From NCBI GenBank assembly GCA_035604595.1, contig DATNIE010000029.1, forward strand, positions 1 to 64,000: 64,000 bases of DNA, written 5' to 3'. A program made the translations under genes and the position numbers. This DNA is from CAIKZZ01 sp035604595 (GTDB taxonomy: Bacteria > Pseudomonadota > Gammaproteobacteria > Steroidobacterales > Steroidobacteraceae). This document shows positions 31,839-40,780 of this stretch, one piece after another; position 1 is the first letter of the stretch, and every line of letters starts with the position of its first letter. Below the pieces are notes generated by a model. That model did no database searches. It saw only the letters and a list, made by a program, of their open reading frames with translations, and was not told where the DNA came from.

Positions 31839-32243
31839 ATGCACGAATTCTTCCAGAACACGCTGACGCGCCAGAAGCTGCAGCAGCTGTTCGTCAACAC
31901 CGCGCTGGGGAATTTCGTCGGCTATATCGCAGGCTCGCTGGTGACGCTCGTCTCGACCTACCACTCAGTCGAGCGCCGGGCGCTCAAGAATCTGTTCGGA
32001 GTTCTGCCGCGAAAGAAGGTGGTCGTGCACCTGCTCCCGGAGTGGGCCGAGTGGCTGCTCGCCTTGCTGGTGGGATTTCTCGTGATGGAATTCGTGCGCT
32101 ACGTGATCAACCGCAGGAAGTACCTGGTGTTCTTCAAGGCAGCGGCCAAAATCCGCGTATCGCGCACCGAGCCGACTGCGCAGGCCGCACCGACGCCACC
32201 CGCCGGCGGCGAGGCTGGCGGCGAGGCCCCGCCTGCAGCGTAG
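31839..32243 (+). CDS. small two-helix membrane protein of unknown function
   Basis: From the ATG at 31839 (MHEFFQNTLTRQKLQQLF) the 134 residues have two hydrophobic segments (about 22-42 and 68-90) separated by a basic loop, then a basic stretch and an Ala/Pro/Gly-rich tail from residue 110. The frame is open upstream to 31782 but that part lacks homologous character. No family recognised. Confidence 0.6.
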   Translation: MHEFFQNTLTRQKLQQLFVNTALGNFVGYIAGSLVTLVSTYHSVERRALKNLFGVLPRKKVVVHLLPEWAEWLLALLVGFLVMEFVRYVINRRKYLVFFKAAAKIRVSRTEPTAQAAPTPPAGGEAGGEAPPAA

Positions 32244-32396
32244 TTGCTTTCGATCGCCGAGCCCTGCCCGCGCACCCTGTGCGTTGCCACGACCCCCGGG
32301 GCACGCGTCTCGTGACGCTGCCGGTCGCCCGCCCGTCCGTGGGCGGAATTTGCTATCGTGCATCGTAATCGCCATGACCTCGACCACTCCCTCCCC

Positions 32397-32801
32397 ATGA
32401 CCGCCCGAACACGCTGGCTGCTCTCGGCCATGCTCGTGCTCGCGGTGCCCTGCGGCGTGGCGCTGGCAGGCGATGAGCAGCCCGCGGGCGCCGGCGAGAC
32501 GGTCAAGCACGATGCCAAAACCGTCGGCGAGACCGTCAGCCACGACGCCAAGGTCGTCGGCGAGACGGTCAAGCACGATGCTCAGGTCGTCGGAGAAGCG
32601 GTGAAACAAGATGCCAAAGCCGTTGGCGAGGCCGTCAGCCACGACGCCAAGGTCGTCGGCAAGGCCGTCGGCGATGGCGCGACGACCGCTGCCAAGGCCG
32701 TGAGCGAGGACACGAAGAAAGTCACGCACGTCGCGCGCGAAGGCGCCGACAAGACCAAGGACGCGGTCGCCGGCGATAAGACCGAGCCGCCGCACAACTA
32801 G
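32397..32801 (+). CDS. secreted protein of 11-residue repeats (LEA-3/apolipoprotein-like)
   Basis: A Sec signal (residues 1-24, ending VALAG) precedes about eight 11-residue repeats (residues 34-121) of the form G-E-T/A-V-K/S-H-D-A-K-x-V. The repeat period and charge pattern match the amphipathic helices of group 3 LEA proteins and of apolipoprotein-like envelope proteins. At 134 residues it has no other domain. LEA-type proteins protect membranes or proteins during drying; that role is an analogy. Repeat number may vary between strains because the DNA units are similar. Confidence 0.7.
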   Translation: MTARTRWLLSAMLVLAVPCGVALAGDEQPAGAGETVKHDAKTVGETVSHDAKVVGETVKHDAQVVGEAVKQDAKAVGEAVSHDAKVVGKAVGDGATTAAKAVSEDTKKVTHVAREGADKTKDAVAGDKTEPPHN

Positions 32802-32820
32802 GCGGCCGCGACGCAGCGAC

Positions 32821-33750
32821 CTAACGGCTCGCGGCGAGCCGCGGCGGTTCGGCGGAACCGTGCGGCGCTGCGAGATCGTCGGGATCCTCGAGTAGTTCCG
32901 CGAGCTGCAATGGCGGCAACACGGAGCGCGGATTCACCGGCACGTCGCCGTCGCGGATCTCGAAGTGCACGTGCGGCCCGGTCGAGTGACCGGTGTTCCC
33001 GACCAGGGCGACCAGGGCTCCCTGAGCGACCATGTCGCCCTTCTGCACCTTCAGCTCGCTGGTGTGCGCATACAGAGAAGTTCGCTGGCGATCGTGGCGC
33101 AGGATGGCAACGTTGCCGTAGCCCCGCAGACCATTGCCGGCGTAAATCACCTCGCCCGGCGCAATTGCATACAAGGGCTCGCCGACTTCGGCGGCTATGT
33201 CGATTCCCTTGTGCATTTTCCCCCAGCGCTCGCCGAACTCGGAGCTGACGATGCCGGCGTCGATCGGCCGGCGCAGCTTGCCGGCGTAGTGGTCCGGCAG
33301 CGGGCCGGTCGGTGCCGCGGCACTGGGCGTCTCGGCAGCGGGCGGCGCGGCGCCAGGTGGTGCGGCACCGGGCGGCGGAGCGGCAGGCGGCGGCGCCTTC
33401 GGTGGCTTCGCTCCGCTCGGGGGGCTTGGTGCGGGCGCTGCGCCTTTGGCGCCGCTGACGCCAGCCTTGTGCAGCACGGCCAACACAGACGCTTCGCTGT
33501 GCTCGCCGGCATCATGAAAGGTCTTGAGCAGATCCTTCTCGGCGAGGTAGTGCTGCATCCGGACCAGCGCCTTGGCGGCCTGATCTGAGGCGACAGTGAC
33601 GGCCTTCGAGGTCTGCTGCGAGACCACATCGACGGCCTTGGCGGACGAGTCGTGCGCCTTCTGATACCAGTCCTGCTGTTCGACTGTCGCGCAACTGGCG
33701 AGACTCAGAATGACGCCAGGTGCCGCGACGAGCCAGCGGCGGTGACCCAT
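32821..33750 (-). CDS. M23/LytM-family peptidoglycan endopeptidase lipoprotein
   Basis: A 309-residue envelope protein with lipobox LASC (Cys20), a helical Ala/Lys segment (30-100), a Pro/Ala-rich linker (105-150) and a C-terminal LytM domain. All zinc ligands and the catalytic His are present: H180 and D184 in HKGIDIA, and H260/H262 in GPHVHFEIR. It should cleave peptide crosslinks, unlike degenerate EnvC/NlpD activators. The linker probably spans from the outer membrane to the wall. Confidence 0.9.
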   Translation of the reverse strand: MGHRRWLVAAPGVILSLASCATVEQQDWYQKAHDSSAKAVDVVSQQTSKAVTVASDQAAKALVRMQHYLAEKDLLKTFHDAGEHSEASVLAVLHKAGVSGAKGAAPAPSPPSGAKPPKAPPPAAPPPGAAPPGAAPPAAETPSAAAPTGPLPDHYAGKLRRPIDAGIVSSEFGERWGKMHKGIDIAAEVGEPLYAIAPGEVIYAGNGLRGYGNVAILRHDRQRTSLYAHTSELKVQKGDMVAQGALVALVGNTGHSTGPHVHFEIRDGDVPVNPRSVLPPLQLAELLEDPDDLAAPHGSAEPPRLAASR

Positions 33751-33865
33751 CGGCCGTCCCTCAACTCATCGTGTTAATGTTCGGATCGCACGCCGCGGGA
33801 AATCTAGCATGCGGCGCCGGGTCCGGCCAGCGAGATCCTAAGTCACTTGCGGCTGTGGGAGGCAC

Positions 33866-34459
33866 ATGGAGAACACCACCAACGATCCGCCGCGCGGCGC
33901 CGATCCTGCGAATCGTGACGTGGACCGAGTGCGCGGCGTCTCGCTGAAATGGCCGGGGCTGATCGCGGTCGCGGCCGTTTTTGCTGGCTGGTTCCTGCTC
34001 GATTTCGTGGTGCTGAATATTGGTCGGTTGCACCAGCACTTCCCCTTCTACGACATCCCCGGGATCATTGCCAGGCCGCTGCGGCTGCTCTTCGGCATGG
34101 ACGACGCCGCGCTCGCAACCACCATTCCCTTCGGCGTGCTGTGCCTTGCGGTACTCGGCGTCGCGCTGTTGCCGCAGCTGTCGTCACGGCGGTTCGCGCG
34201 CTTCGGCGCCTGCGCGCCGCTCGCGCTGATGGTGGTCGGCGCTGCGATCCTGTGGTACCAGGCTGCCCACGAGACGTTTCCCCCTTCCGACGACGCGGGC
34301 GACGTGGCGAACGCGTTCGTCAACCTCGCGAACGCGCTCACGAAGCCCGCGCGGACGATCGTTTCCAAGCACCTCACGTTGGGAGCCGGCGCCTGGCTGT
34401 CGGGCATCGGCGCGCTGTACCTTGCGTACCACGGACTGCGTCGGCCACGGGCGCAGTGA
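33866..34459 (+). CDS. unrecognised membrane protein
   Basis: The 197-residue protein has four likely transmembrane helices (about 28-52, 88-105, 112-130, 170-190), a basic C-terminal end and a cytoplasmic N terminus with several Asp/Arg residues. A GGGAGG lies just before the ATG. It is divergent from the M23 peptidase gene. No motif ties it to a family. Confidence 0.6.
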   Translation: MENTTNDPPRGADPANRDVDRVRGVSLKWPGLIAVAAVFAGWFLLDFVVLNIGRLHQHFPFYDIPGIIARPLRLLFGMDDAALATTIPFGVLCLAVLGVALLPQLSSRRFARFGACAPLALMVVGAAILWYQAAHETFPPSDDAGDVANAFVNLANALTKPARTIVSKHLTLGAGAWLSGIGALYLAYHGLRRPRAQ

Positions 34460-34888
34460 CCCGTGTTCGCGCAGATCGGACGCGCGGCGCAGGGCCAAGG
34501 GGCCCGGCGGTCGATGATTCGCGAGCGGGCGTGGTCACGATGCGGTCCCCGTGCAGGTGAGGTGGCCTCAACAGCAAGCGCTGGTGGTCCGCTCCGGGCG
34601 GGCGCCCACGCATTCGCGCCGTGAAAGAGCACGCGCAGACCGCGCCGCCTGTGCCAGTTGGCCGGCGCACGACGCACCGACACACACCACCGAGCAACTT
34701 GCTTCAGAGTGGTCCTATCAGTCTCTCTGGGCTAGTATTTCCAGCACGGCCGCGGTGTTGCCAGGGATCCTGCACGGACCGCCCCGCAGGCGGAGGCGCG
34801 GAGCGGGTTGTGCGCAGATACCCGCAGCGCGGGCGGCCCAGCCGCTTCGGACGCGGGATCAAAACGCCGCGCGGACAGGGGTCGGGTA
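34460..34888 (+). other. 429-bp leader region of the pigment cluster
   Basis: No gene recognised. TAGTAT (34733-34738) is a possible -10 element but lacks a good -35. Two GC hairpins lie near the halogenase-like gene, one (CCGCC/GGCGG) around 34778-34792 and one (CCCGC-AGC-GCGGG) around 34818-34832, so a structured leader is possible. Confidence 0.3.
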
Positions 34889-36232
34889 ATGAGCGCACAC
34901 CCTAACGACGCATCAGGCGCCGCGCTGCGCCGGGACGCCGACATACTAATCATCGGTGGCGGACCCGCGGGTTCGACCGCCGCGATCCTGCTTGCCGAAC
35001 GCGGACATCGCGTGGTGCTGCTCGAGAAGACCCACCATCCGCGCTTCCATATCGGCGAGTCGCTGCTGCCAGCGAATCTGCCGCTGTTCGAACGCCTCGG
35101 CGTCGCGGACCAGATCCACGCGATCGGCATGGAAAAATGGGGCGCGGAGTTCGTGTCCCCGTGGCACGGCCGTGGCGAGACTTTCCTGTTCGCCGATGCA
35201 TGGCGAAAAAACCTGCCACACGCCTACCAGGTGCGCCGCTCGGAGTTCGACGAGATCCTGATCCGGCGCGCGGCCCGGCAGGGAGCGACGGTGATCGAGG
35301 GCTGCCGCGTCCGCCAGGTCGAATTTCTCGATGGCGCCCAGGACGCCCGCATCGAATCGGAATCCGAGGACGGGACGCGCGACACCTGGCATGCCCGCTT
35401 CGTGATCGACGCATCCGGACGGGATACCGTGCTCGCGAACCAGTTCGGCGCCAAGCGCCGCAACAAGCAGCACAACAGCGCCGCGATCTATGCCCACTTT
35501 CGCGGTGCCGAGCGCTACCCGGGAAGCCGCGAGGGGCATATCTCGATCTACTGGTTCGATCACGGCTGGTTCTGGTTCATCCCGTTGGCGGACGGGGCGA
35601 CCAGCGTCGGCGCCGTCGTCTGGCCCTACTACACCAAGACCCGGTCCTGCTCGGTCCGCGACTTCTTCCTGGCGACCATTCGCATGTGCGAGCCGCTGGC
35701 GGCGCGGCTGGCGCATGCTCACCTGGTGTCGGAGGTCGAGGCGACCGGGAATTACTCGTACTCCTCCGATCACAGCTGCGGGAATAACTACGTGCTGCTG
35801 GGCGACGCCTACGCGTTCATCGACCCGGTGTTCTCCTCCGGGGTGTGGCTGGCGATGAACAGCGCCGCGGCCGGCGCCGAAACGGTCGACACCTGCCTGC
35901 GCAACCCGGCGCGTGCCGGCGCCGCGCTTCGCAGATTCGACCGCACGATGCGACGCGGGCCCCGCGAGTTCTCGTGGTTCATCTACCGCGTCACGAACCC
36001 GACGATGCGCGATATGTTCATGCATCCGCGTAACCCGTTGCGGGTCAAAGAGGCACTGCTCTCGGTGCTGGCCGGCGACATCTTCGGCTCGACGCCGATC
36101 TGGGCATCGCTGAGCGTGTTCAAGGGACTCTATTTCGCGAGCTCCCTCGCCAATCTTCGCCGTTCCCTCGCCGCCGCCCGCAGCCGCCGGCGCAACATCG
36201 CCGACCCGGAAGCGTCGGTCAGCACCAGTTGA
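34889..36232 (+). CDS. flavin-dependent halogenase-like oxidoreductase (pigment cluster)
   Basis: A FAD-dependent monooxygenase-fold protein of 447 residues. The dinucleotide motif GGGPAGSTAAILLAE is at 23-37, and the halogenase signature WxWxIP appears as WFWFIP (227-232). The Lys in EKWGAEFVS (Lys83) matches a position conserved in the group. Homologs occur in xanthomonadin and aryl-polyene clusters, where they may halogenate or otherwise oxidise the aryl end; no reaction can be assigned from sequence alone. It leads the cluster and overlaps the chorismatase start by one base. Confidence 0.85.
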   Translation: MSAHPNDASGAALRRDADILIIGGGPAGSTAAILLAERGHRVVLLEKTHHPRFHIGESLLPANLPLFERLGVADQIHAIGMEKWGAEFVSPWHGRGETFLFADAWRKNLPHAYQVRRSEFDEILIRRAARQGATVIEGCRVRQVEFLDGAQDARIESESEDGTRDTWHARFVIDASGRDTVLANQFGAKRRNKQHNSAAIYAHFRGAERYPGSREGHISIYWFDHGWFWFIPLADGATSVGAVVWPYYTKTRSCSVRDFFLATIRMCEPLAARLAHAHLVSEVEATGNYSYSSDHSCGNNYVLLGDAYAFIDPVFSSGVWLAMNSAAAGAETVDTCLRNPARAGAALRRFDRTMRRGPREFSWFIYRVTNPTMRDMFMHPRNPLRVKEALLSVLAGDIFGSTPIWASLSVFKGLYFASSLANLRRSLAAARSRRRNIADPEASVSTS

Positions 36233-37272
36233 TGGGACCCGCGGAGCGCCTAGGCGTCGAATACCTGAGCCCCGATGCACTGGCGGGATGCCGCGCCCGT
36301 GGCTGGCAGGACGTCCTGGGAGTTGCGTTGTTCTGCACGGATGCGACCGCGCTTGATGCCCCCGGGGTACCGGTGGCCCGGATACTGATGCGACCGCTCG
36401 GCAGCGAGCCGGTGGTCTGCGAGGTCTGGCGGGCGAAAGGCCCGCTCGCCACCGGGACCGTCGGGCGCGTCCAGTACCGCGCCAATGACGAGGTGCTGTT
36501 CGGCTGCGTCACGCTCCCCGAGCAGAGCATCGCGGCCGGAGTCGACGACGGCAGCGCATTGCGAATTGTGACCGAGCAGGCTTACGCCGAGATATTTCAG
36601 TGCCTCGCGGCGCTCGGCTTCCCGCGTGTGATGCGAATCTGGAACTATCTGCCACAGATCAACGCCGATGCCGGCGGCGTCGAGCGCTACCGGCAATTCA
36701 ACGAAGCCCGGCACCGGGCCTTCCAGTCTTCCCGTCGTGAGGTCACAGGCAACGTGCCGGCAGCGTGCGCGCTCGGATCGGCTCCCGGCAGCCCGCTGGT
36801 CGTCTACTTCCTCGCGGGCGCAGTCGCTGGCACGGCGATCGAAAACCCGCGGCAGGTGTCGGCCTACGACTATCCGCCCGAGTACGGGACCTTCAGCCCG
36901 ACATTCTCGCGGGCCACTCTGGCGCACTCGACGGCGAACGGAGCGCTGTTCGTGTCCGGGACCGCGAGCATTATCGGCTGCCGAACCGTGCACCCCGGAG
37001 ACGTCGTCGCGCAGACCCGCGAGACCATCGCGAACATCCGTGCGCTGATCGACGCGACGAACCGCGCCGCAGGCAGCGAGCGGTTCACACAGGGCCTGTT
37101 GCGGTACAAGGCCTACGTGCGCCGCGCCACCGACGTTGCGGCCGTGAAATGCGAGCTCGACAAGGCACTCCATCCGGCGACGTCGATCGTGTACCTGAAC
37201 GCGGATGTGTGCCGCTCCGACCTGCTGGTCGAGATCGAAGCCGTGGGTTTCGGCGGCCCGCCCGGAGCGTGA
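36232..37272 (+). CDS. xanB2: chorismatase (XanB2/Hyg5 type)
   Basis: The 346-residue product splits chorismate to a hydroxybenzoate plus pyruvate, giving the aryl starter of the pigment. Two family blocks are clear: residues 136-164 (WNYLPQIN, ERYRQFNEAR) and 204-228 (IENPRQVSAYDYPPEYG, PTFSRA). Near the end, ADVCRSDLLVEIEA carries the Cys and Glu found in XanB2/Hyg5. The start at 36232 shares its A with the preceding TGA. XanB2 makes 3- and 4-hydroxybenzoate in Xanthomonas; the product here is inferred. Confidence 0.9.
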   Translation: MGPAERLGVEYLSPDALAGCRARGWQDVLGVALFCTDATALDAPGVPVARILMRPLGSEPVVCEVWRAKGPLATGTVGRVQYRANDEVLFGCVTLPEQSIAAGVDDGSALRIVTEQAYAEIFQCLAALGFPRVMRIWNYLPQINADAGGVERYRQFNEARHRAFQSSRREVTGNVPAACALGSAPGSPLVVYFLAGAVAGTAIENPRQVSAYDYPPEYGTFSPTFSRATLAHSTANGALFVSGTASIIGCRTVHPGDVVAQTRETIANIRALIDATNRAAGSERFTQGLLRYKAYVRRATDVAAVKCELDKALHPATSIVYLNADVCRSDLLVEIEAVGFGGPPGA

Positions 37273-37275
37273 GCA

Positions 37276-38142
37276 GTGGCAAGCCCGGGCTCCCCGGTCA
37301 GACGTCGTGCTGCAGCGATCGTCTGCTCGGTCATGACCTGCGCGGGCGCCGCTGCGGCAGACCCGTCGCAGAAGCCGTTATGGGAGTTCGGCCTCGGGCT
37401 CGGCGCGGTCGCGTTCGCCGATTACCGCGGCGCCGACACCGGCGAGATCTATCCGGTGCCGGTACCGTACCTCGTGTGCCGCGGCCAATTCCTGCGCGCC
37501 GATCGGGAAGGGGTGCGCGGCCTATTGCTCGACCAGCCGATCGCTGAACTCAACATCAGCGGCGGCGCGACGGCACCAGTGCACAGCGACGACACGCTGG
37601 CTCGCCGCGGCATGCCGGATCTGAAGGCAACGGCCGAGATCGGCCCGTCGCTCGACCTGCACCTGTGGAAGTCGCCAGACAGGCAGGTGCGTCTCGACCT
37701 GCGCCTGCCGGCGCGTACCGCCGTGACGGTCGAATCGGCCCCGCGCTCCATCGGCTGGTTCATCGAGCCGCAGGTGGCTGTCGACATCCATGATGTCGGG
37801 CAGCATGCGGGCTGGGATCTCGGTGTGCTGACCGGGCCGCTGTTCGCGGATCAGCGTTACCATCAATACTTCTACGGGGTCGCGCCGGAGTATGCGACGG
37901 CGTTCCGGCCAGCGTATCAGGCGCGCGGTGGCTACTCGGGGACGCAAGCTGTGATGTCGCTGTCGAAGCGTTTCCCGCGCTTCTGGATCGCAGCCTACGC
38001 CCACTACGACGCGCTGACCGGCGCGACGTTCACCTCGAGCCCGCTGGTGCGGAGTAATAGCTACTGGGCGACCGGGGTCGGGTTCGCGTGGATGATCGGG
38101 CAATCGTCCAGGATGGTGGACGTCATCGACCATCAACAGTAA
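37276..38142 (+). CDS. MipA/OmpV-family outer-membrane protein
   Basis: This 288-residue protein has a signal peptide (cleaved after about residue 28) followed by EFGLGLGAVAFADYRGAD, the MipA/OmpV opening, then alternating beta strands to a C-terminal aromatic-rich end (YWATGVGFAWMIG). MipA/OmpV proteins are outer-membrane barrels; MipA binds murein machinery. In a pigment cluster it could place or anchor the polyene. It starts with GTG at 37276. Confidence 0.8.
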   Translation: MASPGSPVRRRAAAIVCSVMTCAGAAAADPSQKPLWEFGLGLGAVAFADYRGADTGEIYPVPVPYLVCRGQFLRADREGVRGLLLDQPIAELNISGGATAPVHSDDTLARRGMPDLKATAEIGPSLDLHLWKSPDRQVRLDLRLPARTAVTVESAPRSIGWFIEPQVAVDIHDVGQHAGWDLGVLTGPLFADQRYHQYFYGVAPEYATAFRPAYQARGGYSGTQAVMSLSKRFPRFWIAAYAHYDALTGATFTSSPLVRSNSYWATGVGFAWMIGQSSRMVDVIDHQQ

Positions 38143-38148
38143 TAGATC

Positions 38149-38934
38149 ATGTTCAAATCGCTGCGGCACCTGTTCGAGACGCTGACGATGTTCTCCTCGC
38201 TGGCGCTGCTGGGCGTCATCTGCCTGGTGTGGACCGTTTTTGCGCTGCCGCTGTGGCTCGTGCTTCCGCGACGCCTCGGAGTCCCCTGCGGGCGGTGGGG
38301 CATCCTGATCGGATTTAGAGTGTACGTGTGGTCGCTGCGGCTGACTGGCGCTTACCGACTCGACCTCGCTGCACTCCGCGAGCTGCGCGGCGGACCTGCG
38401 GTGGTGCTCGCGCCCAATCATCCGAGCCTGATCGACGCGCTCTTCGTCATCGCGCACGATCCCAACGTTGCCTGCGTGATGAAGTCGTCGTTGATGAACA
38501 ACCTGTTCCTCGGCGCCGGCGCCCGGCTGGCCGGTTACATCCGCAACGAACCACCGCGGCGGATGATCGCCGCCGCGGTCGAGGAGCTCAGGCGGGGCGG
38601 CGTGGTGTTGCTGTTTCCGGAGGGGACCCGAACGGTGCAGGCGCCTATCAACCCGCTGAAAGCGAGCGTCGGGATCATCGCCAAACACGCCGGCGTGCCG
38701 GTCCAGACTCTGGTCATCGAGCAGGACTCTGCCGTTCTGAGCAAGGGCTGGCCGTTGTTCAGGCGCCCCACGCTGCCCATCACCTATCGGATGCGCCTCG
38801 GCCGGCGGTTCGATCCACCGGCGGATGTGCGGGCTTTCACGGTCGAGCTCGAACAGTACTATCGCGCGGAGCTCGCACAGTCCGAGCAGAGCCGCTGGAT
38901 CGAGGATCGGCGGACCGCCCACTCGACTCGATGA
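38149..38934 (+). CDS. lysophospholipid/PlsC-type acyltransferase
   Basis: A membrane acyltransferase of 261 residues. The catalytic NHPSLID (His91, Asp96; HX4D) and the phosphate-binding FPEGTR (156-161) are intact, and a strong transmembrane segment lies at 15-40. In aryl-polyene and xanthomonadin loci such enzymes are thought to join the polyene acyl chain to a lipid or sugar. It sits seven bases after the MipA-like gene. Confidence 0.88.
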   Translation: MFKSLRHLFETLTMFSSLALLGVICLVWTVFALPLWLVLPRRLGVPCGRWGILIGFRVYVWSLRLTGAYRLDLAALRELRGGPAVVLAPNHPSLIDALFVIAHDPNVACVMKSSLMNNLFLGAGARLAGYIRNEPPRRMIAAAVEELRRGGVVLLFPEGTRTVQAPINPLKASVGIIAKHAGVPVQTLVIEQDSAVLSKGWPLFRRPTLPITYRMRLGRRFDPPADVRAFTVELEQYYRAELAQSEQSRWIEDRRTAHSTR

Positions 38935-38944
38935 GCGTGCTGCC

Positions 38945-39718
38945 ATGCCGGATGTCTCGACGACGCACGTTGTTCTGATACCGAGTTACAACCCTGGGCC
39001 CAAGGTCTTCGAGACCGTAGCCGCAGCGCGGCTCCACTGGTGCCCGGTCTGGGTTGTCGTGGACGGGAGCACCGATGGTACCGGCGTTGAGCTGGCGCAA
39101 CTCGCGCAACGCGATCCTGGCCTTAAGGTGTTCATTCGCGCCCGCAACCGCGGCAAGGGTGCCGCAGTACTGTTCGGGGTGCGCGCGGCGCTCGCTCAGC
39201 GCTTCACTCATGCCTTGACGATGGATTCCGACGGACAGCATCCGGCAGCGCGGATTGCGGCATTCATGGCCGAGTCGCGCTCCCACCCCGAGGCGATGAT
39301 TCTTGGCGAGCCGGAGTTCGGAACTGACGCGCCGCGGTTGCGCGTCCGCGGCCGCCGGATTTCGAACTGGTGGGCCAATCTCGAAACCCTGTGGGCCGGG
39401 ATCCACGATTCACTGTTCGGATTTCGCGTGTATCCGCTTGCGCCGCTCGAGCGGGCAATGCGCTGGCAGCCGTGGATGCGGCGTTTCGATTTCGACGTCG
39501 AGGCCGTCGTGCGGCTGTGCTGGAGGGGCGTGAGGCCGATCAATCTGCCGGCCCAGGTGCGCTATTTTCGCGCCGACGAGGGTGGTGTATCGCACTTTCA
39601 CTACTGGCGCGACAACGTGCTGCTGACCTGGATGCACCTGCGCCTGTTCGCCGGCTTCGTTCTGCGCCTCCCGGTCCTGCTCGTGCGCCGGCGACAGGCC
39701 CGGCCGGCCGCCGACTAG
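38945..39718 (+). CDS. family 2 glycosyltransferase
   Basis: The 257-residue product shows a GT-A fold: VVLIPSYNPG, nucleotide-binding VVDGSTDGT (38-46), the DXD-like DSDGQ (94-98) and a hydrophobic C-terminal segment (about 230-250) that may anchor it. A similar GT2 occurs in xanthomonadin/aryl-polyene clusters, consistent with adding a sugar or similar group to the pigment. The stop overlaps the 3' end of the opposing methyltransferase by 4 bp. Confidence 0.87.
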   Translation: MPDVSTTHVVLIPSYNPGPKVFETVAAARLHWCPVWVVVDGSTDGTGVELAQLAQRDPGLKVFIRARNRGKGAAVLFGVRAALAQRFTHALTMDSDGQHPAARIAAFMAESRSHPEAMILGEPEFGTDAPRLRVRGRRISNWWANLETLWAGIHDSLFGFRVYPLAPLERAMRWQPWMRRFDFDVEAVVRLCWRGVRPINLPAQVRYFRADEGGVSHFHYWRDNVLLTWMHLRLFAGFVLRLPVLLVRRRQARPAAD

Positions 39719-40512
39719 CACGGCTTGCGGGCACGGTACTCCGAGAAGATTCCCAGCTCGACGTAGCGGTCGACGTCGACGAAGCCCGCGGCGCGCAGCT
39801 CCTCCATAATCGCCGTCGGCGGCACGCAGGCCGCGATCGTGTCCCAGTAGTAGCGCATCAGCTTCGGCATGTCGCGGTGGCGAGAGATGACCGCCGCGAT
39901 CGCCGGCACCAGCCCCCGCAGGTAGGCTTTCAAGAAGGCGCGCGCGAGCGCCCCCTCCGGCCGCGTGATCTCGAGCAGGCACAGCCGTCCTCCGGGGCGC
40001 AGCACCCGGTAGTACTCGGCAAAGACGCTGGGTAGATCGCTGACATGGCGGAGTGCGTAGCCCATGCTCAGGAAATCAGCGGCTGCGTCAGGAGCAGGGA
40101 TGGCTTCGGCGCTGCCGGCCAGGAGTCGAACGCCGGGCGGAACTTTGGCGTGTTCGACCATGCCAGGGCTCGGGTCGACGCCGACGACCAGGGTTGCATC
40201 ACCAACGAGGAGCGCCGCTTCCCGCGCGACAAGTCCCGTGCCGGTCCCTATGTCGAGCACCTGCATGCCAGCCTTCAGCCCTGCGCGCCGCAGCGCGCGA
40301 CGGCGGTACCACGACCCGGATCCGAGCCCAAGTACCCATTCGACCCGGTCGTAGTCGGCGGCCGTCTCGTCGAAAAGATGGCGCACCCACCGACTGCGGT
40401 CGGCTTCGGTCTGGTAGTAGCGGGGAAGGGGCGCGTGGGGTGCCGGCACGGTCTTCAACCATCCTCGCAAGGCCGGCACCCGGCGGGCGCGAAGGCGGTG
40501 TGACGATAACAT
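39715..40512 (-). CDS. SAM-dependent methyltransferase, UbiE/COQ5-like
   Basis: A class I methyltransferase of 265 residues with FDETAADYDRVEWVLGLGSG, the SAM loop LDIGTGTGLVARE and the UbiE-type YALRHVSDLPSVF and LEITRP segments. It is the only cluster gene on the minus strand, between two forward blocks. Methylating the aryl head is a reasonable role; the resemblance to ubiquinone C-methyltransferases leaves a quinone role open. Confidence 0.85.
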   Translation of the reverse strand: MLSSHRLRARRVPALRGWLKTVPAPHAPLPRYYQTEADRSRWVRHLFDETAADYDRVEWVLGLGSGSWYRRRALRRAGLKAGMQVLDIGTGTGLVAREAALLVGDATLVVGVDPSPGMVEHAKVPPGVRLLAGSAEAIPAPDAAADFLSMGYALRHVSDLPSVFAEYYRVLRPGGRLCLLEITRPEGALARAFLKAYLRGLVPAIAAVISRHRDMPKLMRYYWDTIAACVPPTAIMEELRAAGFVDVDRYVELGIFSEYRARKPC

Positions 40513-40597
40513 AGTGTCCGCGGACCGGCGTTTGACGGCCGGCCCGACGATCGGTCTATGTCGTTGATTGCTATGCAGCTGCGGCGCGTGACAGTTG

Positions 40598-40626
40598 TTG
40601 CGCCCGGATCGACCGCCCTGAATAAT
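40598..40626 (+). promoter_or_regulatory. candidate promoter for the ACP-led operon
   Basis: TTGCGC (40598-40603) and AATAAT (40621-40626) are separated by 17 bp in the 268-bp gap between the reversed methyltransferase and the ACP gene. It would start the second half of the pigment cluster. The match is modest. Confidence 0.3.
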
Positions 40627-40780
40627 GGCTGCCATGAGCGCAGCGGTCCGACCGGCCGTGCTGCGGACCCGCGCGGACAGAGCGGGGCGCGGCTCGCGGA
40701 CGTGGGTCGGAAGCCTGTGGGAGCCCGATCAGACGGCGGGACCGGGGCCGGCGCGGGCGCAGCAATCGAAGAGCATGCAG

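Noticed and set aside
32496..32759. possible CRISPR-like tandem repeats
   Set aside because: The units are contiguous, in frame every 33 bp and encode an 11-residue protein repeat; there are no spacers.
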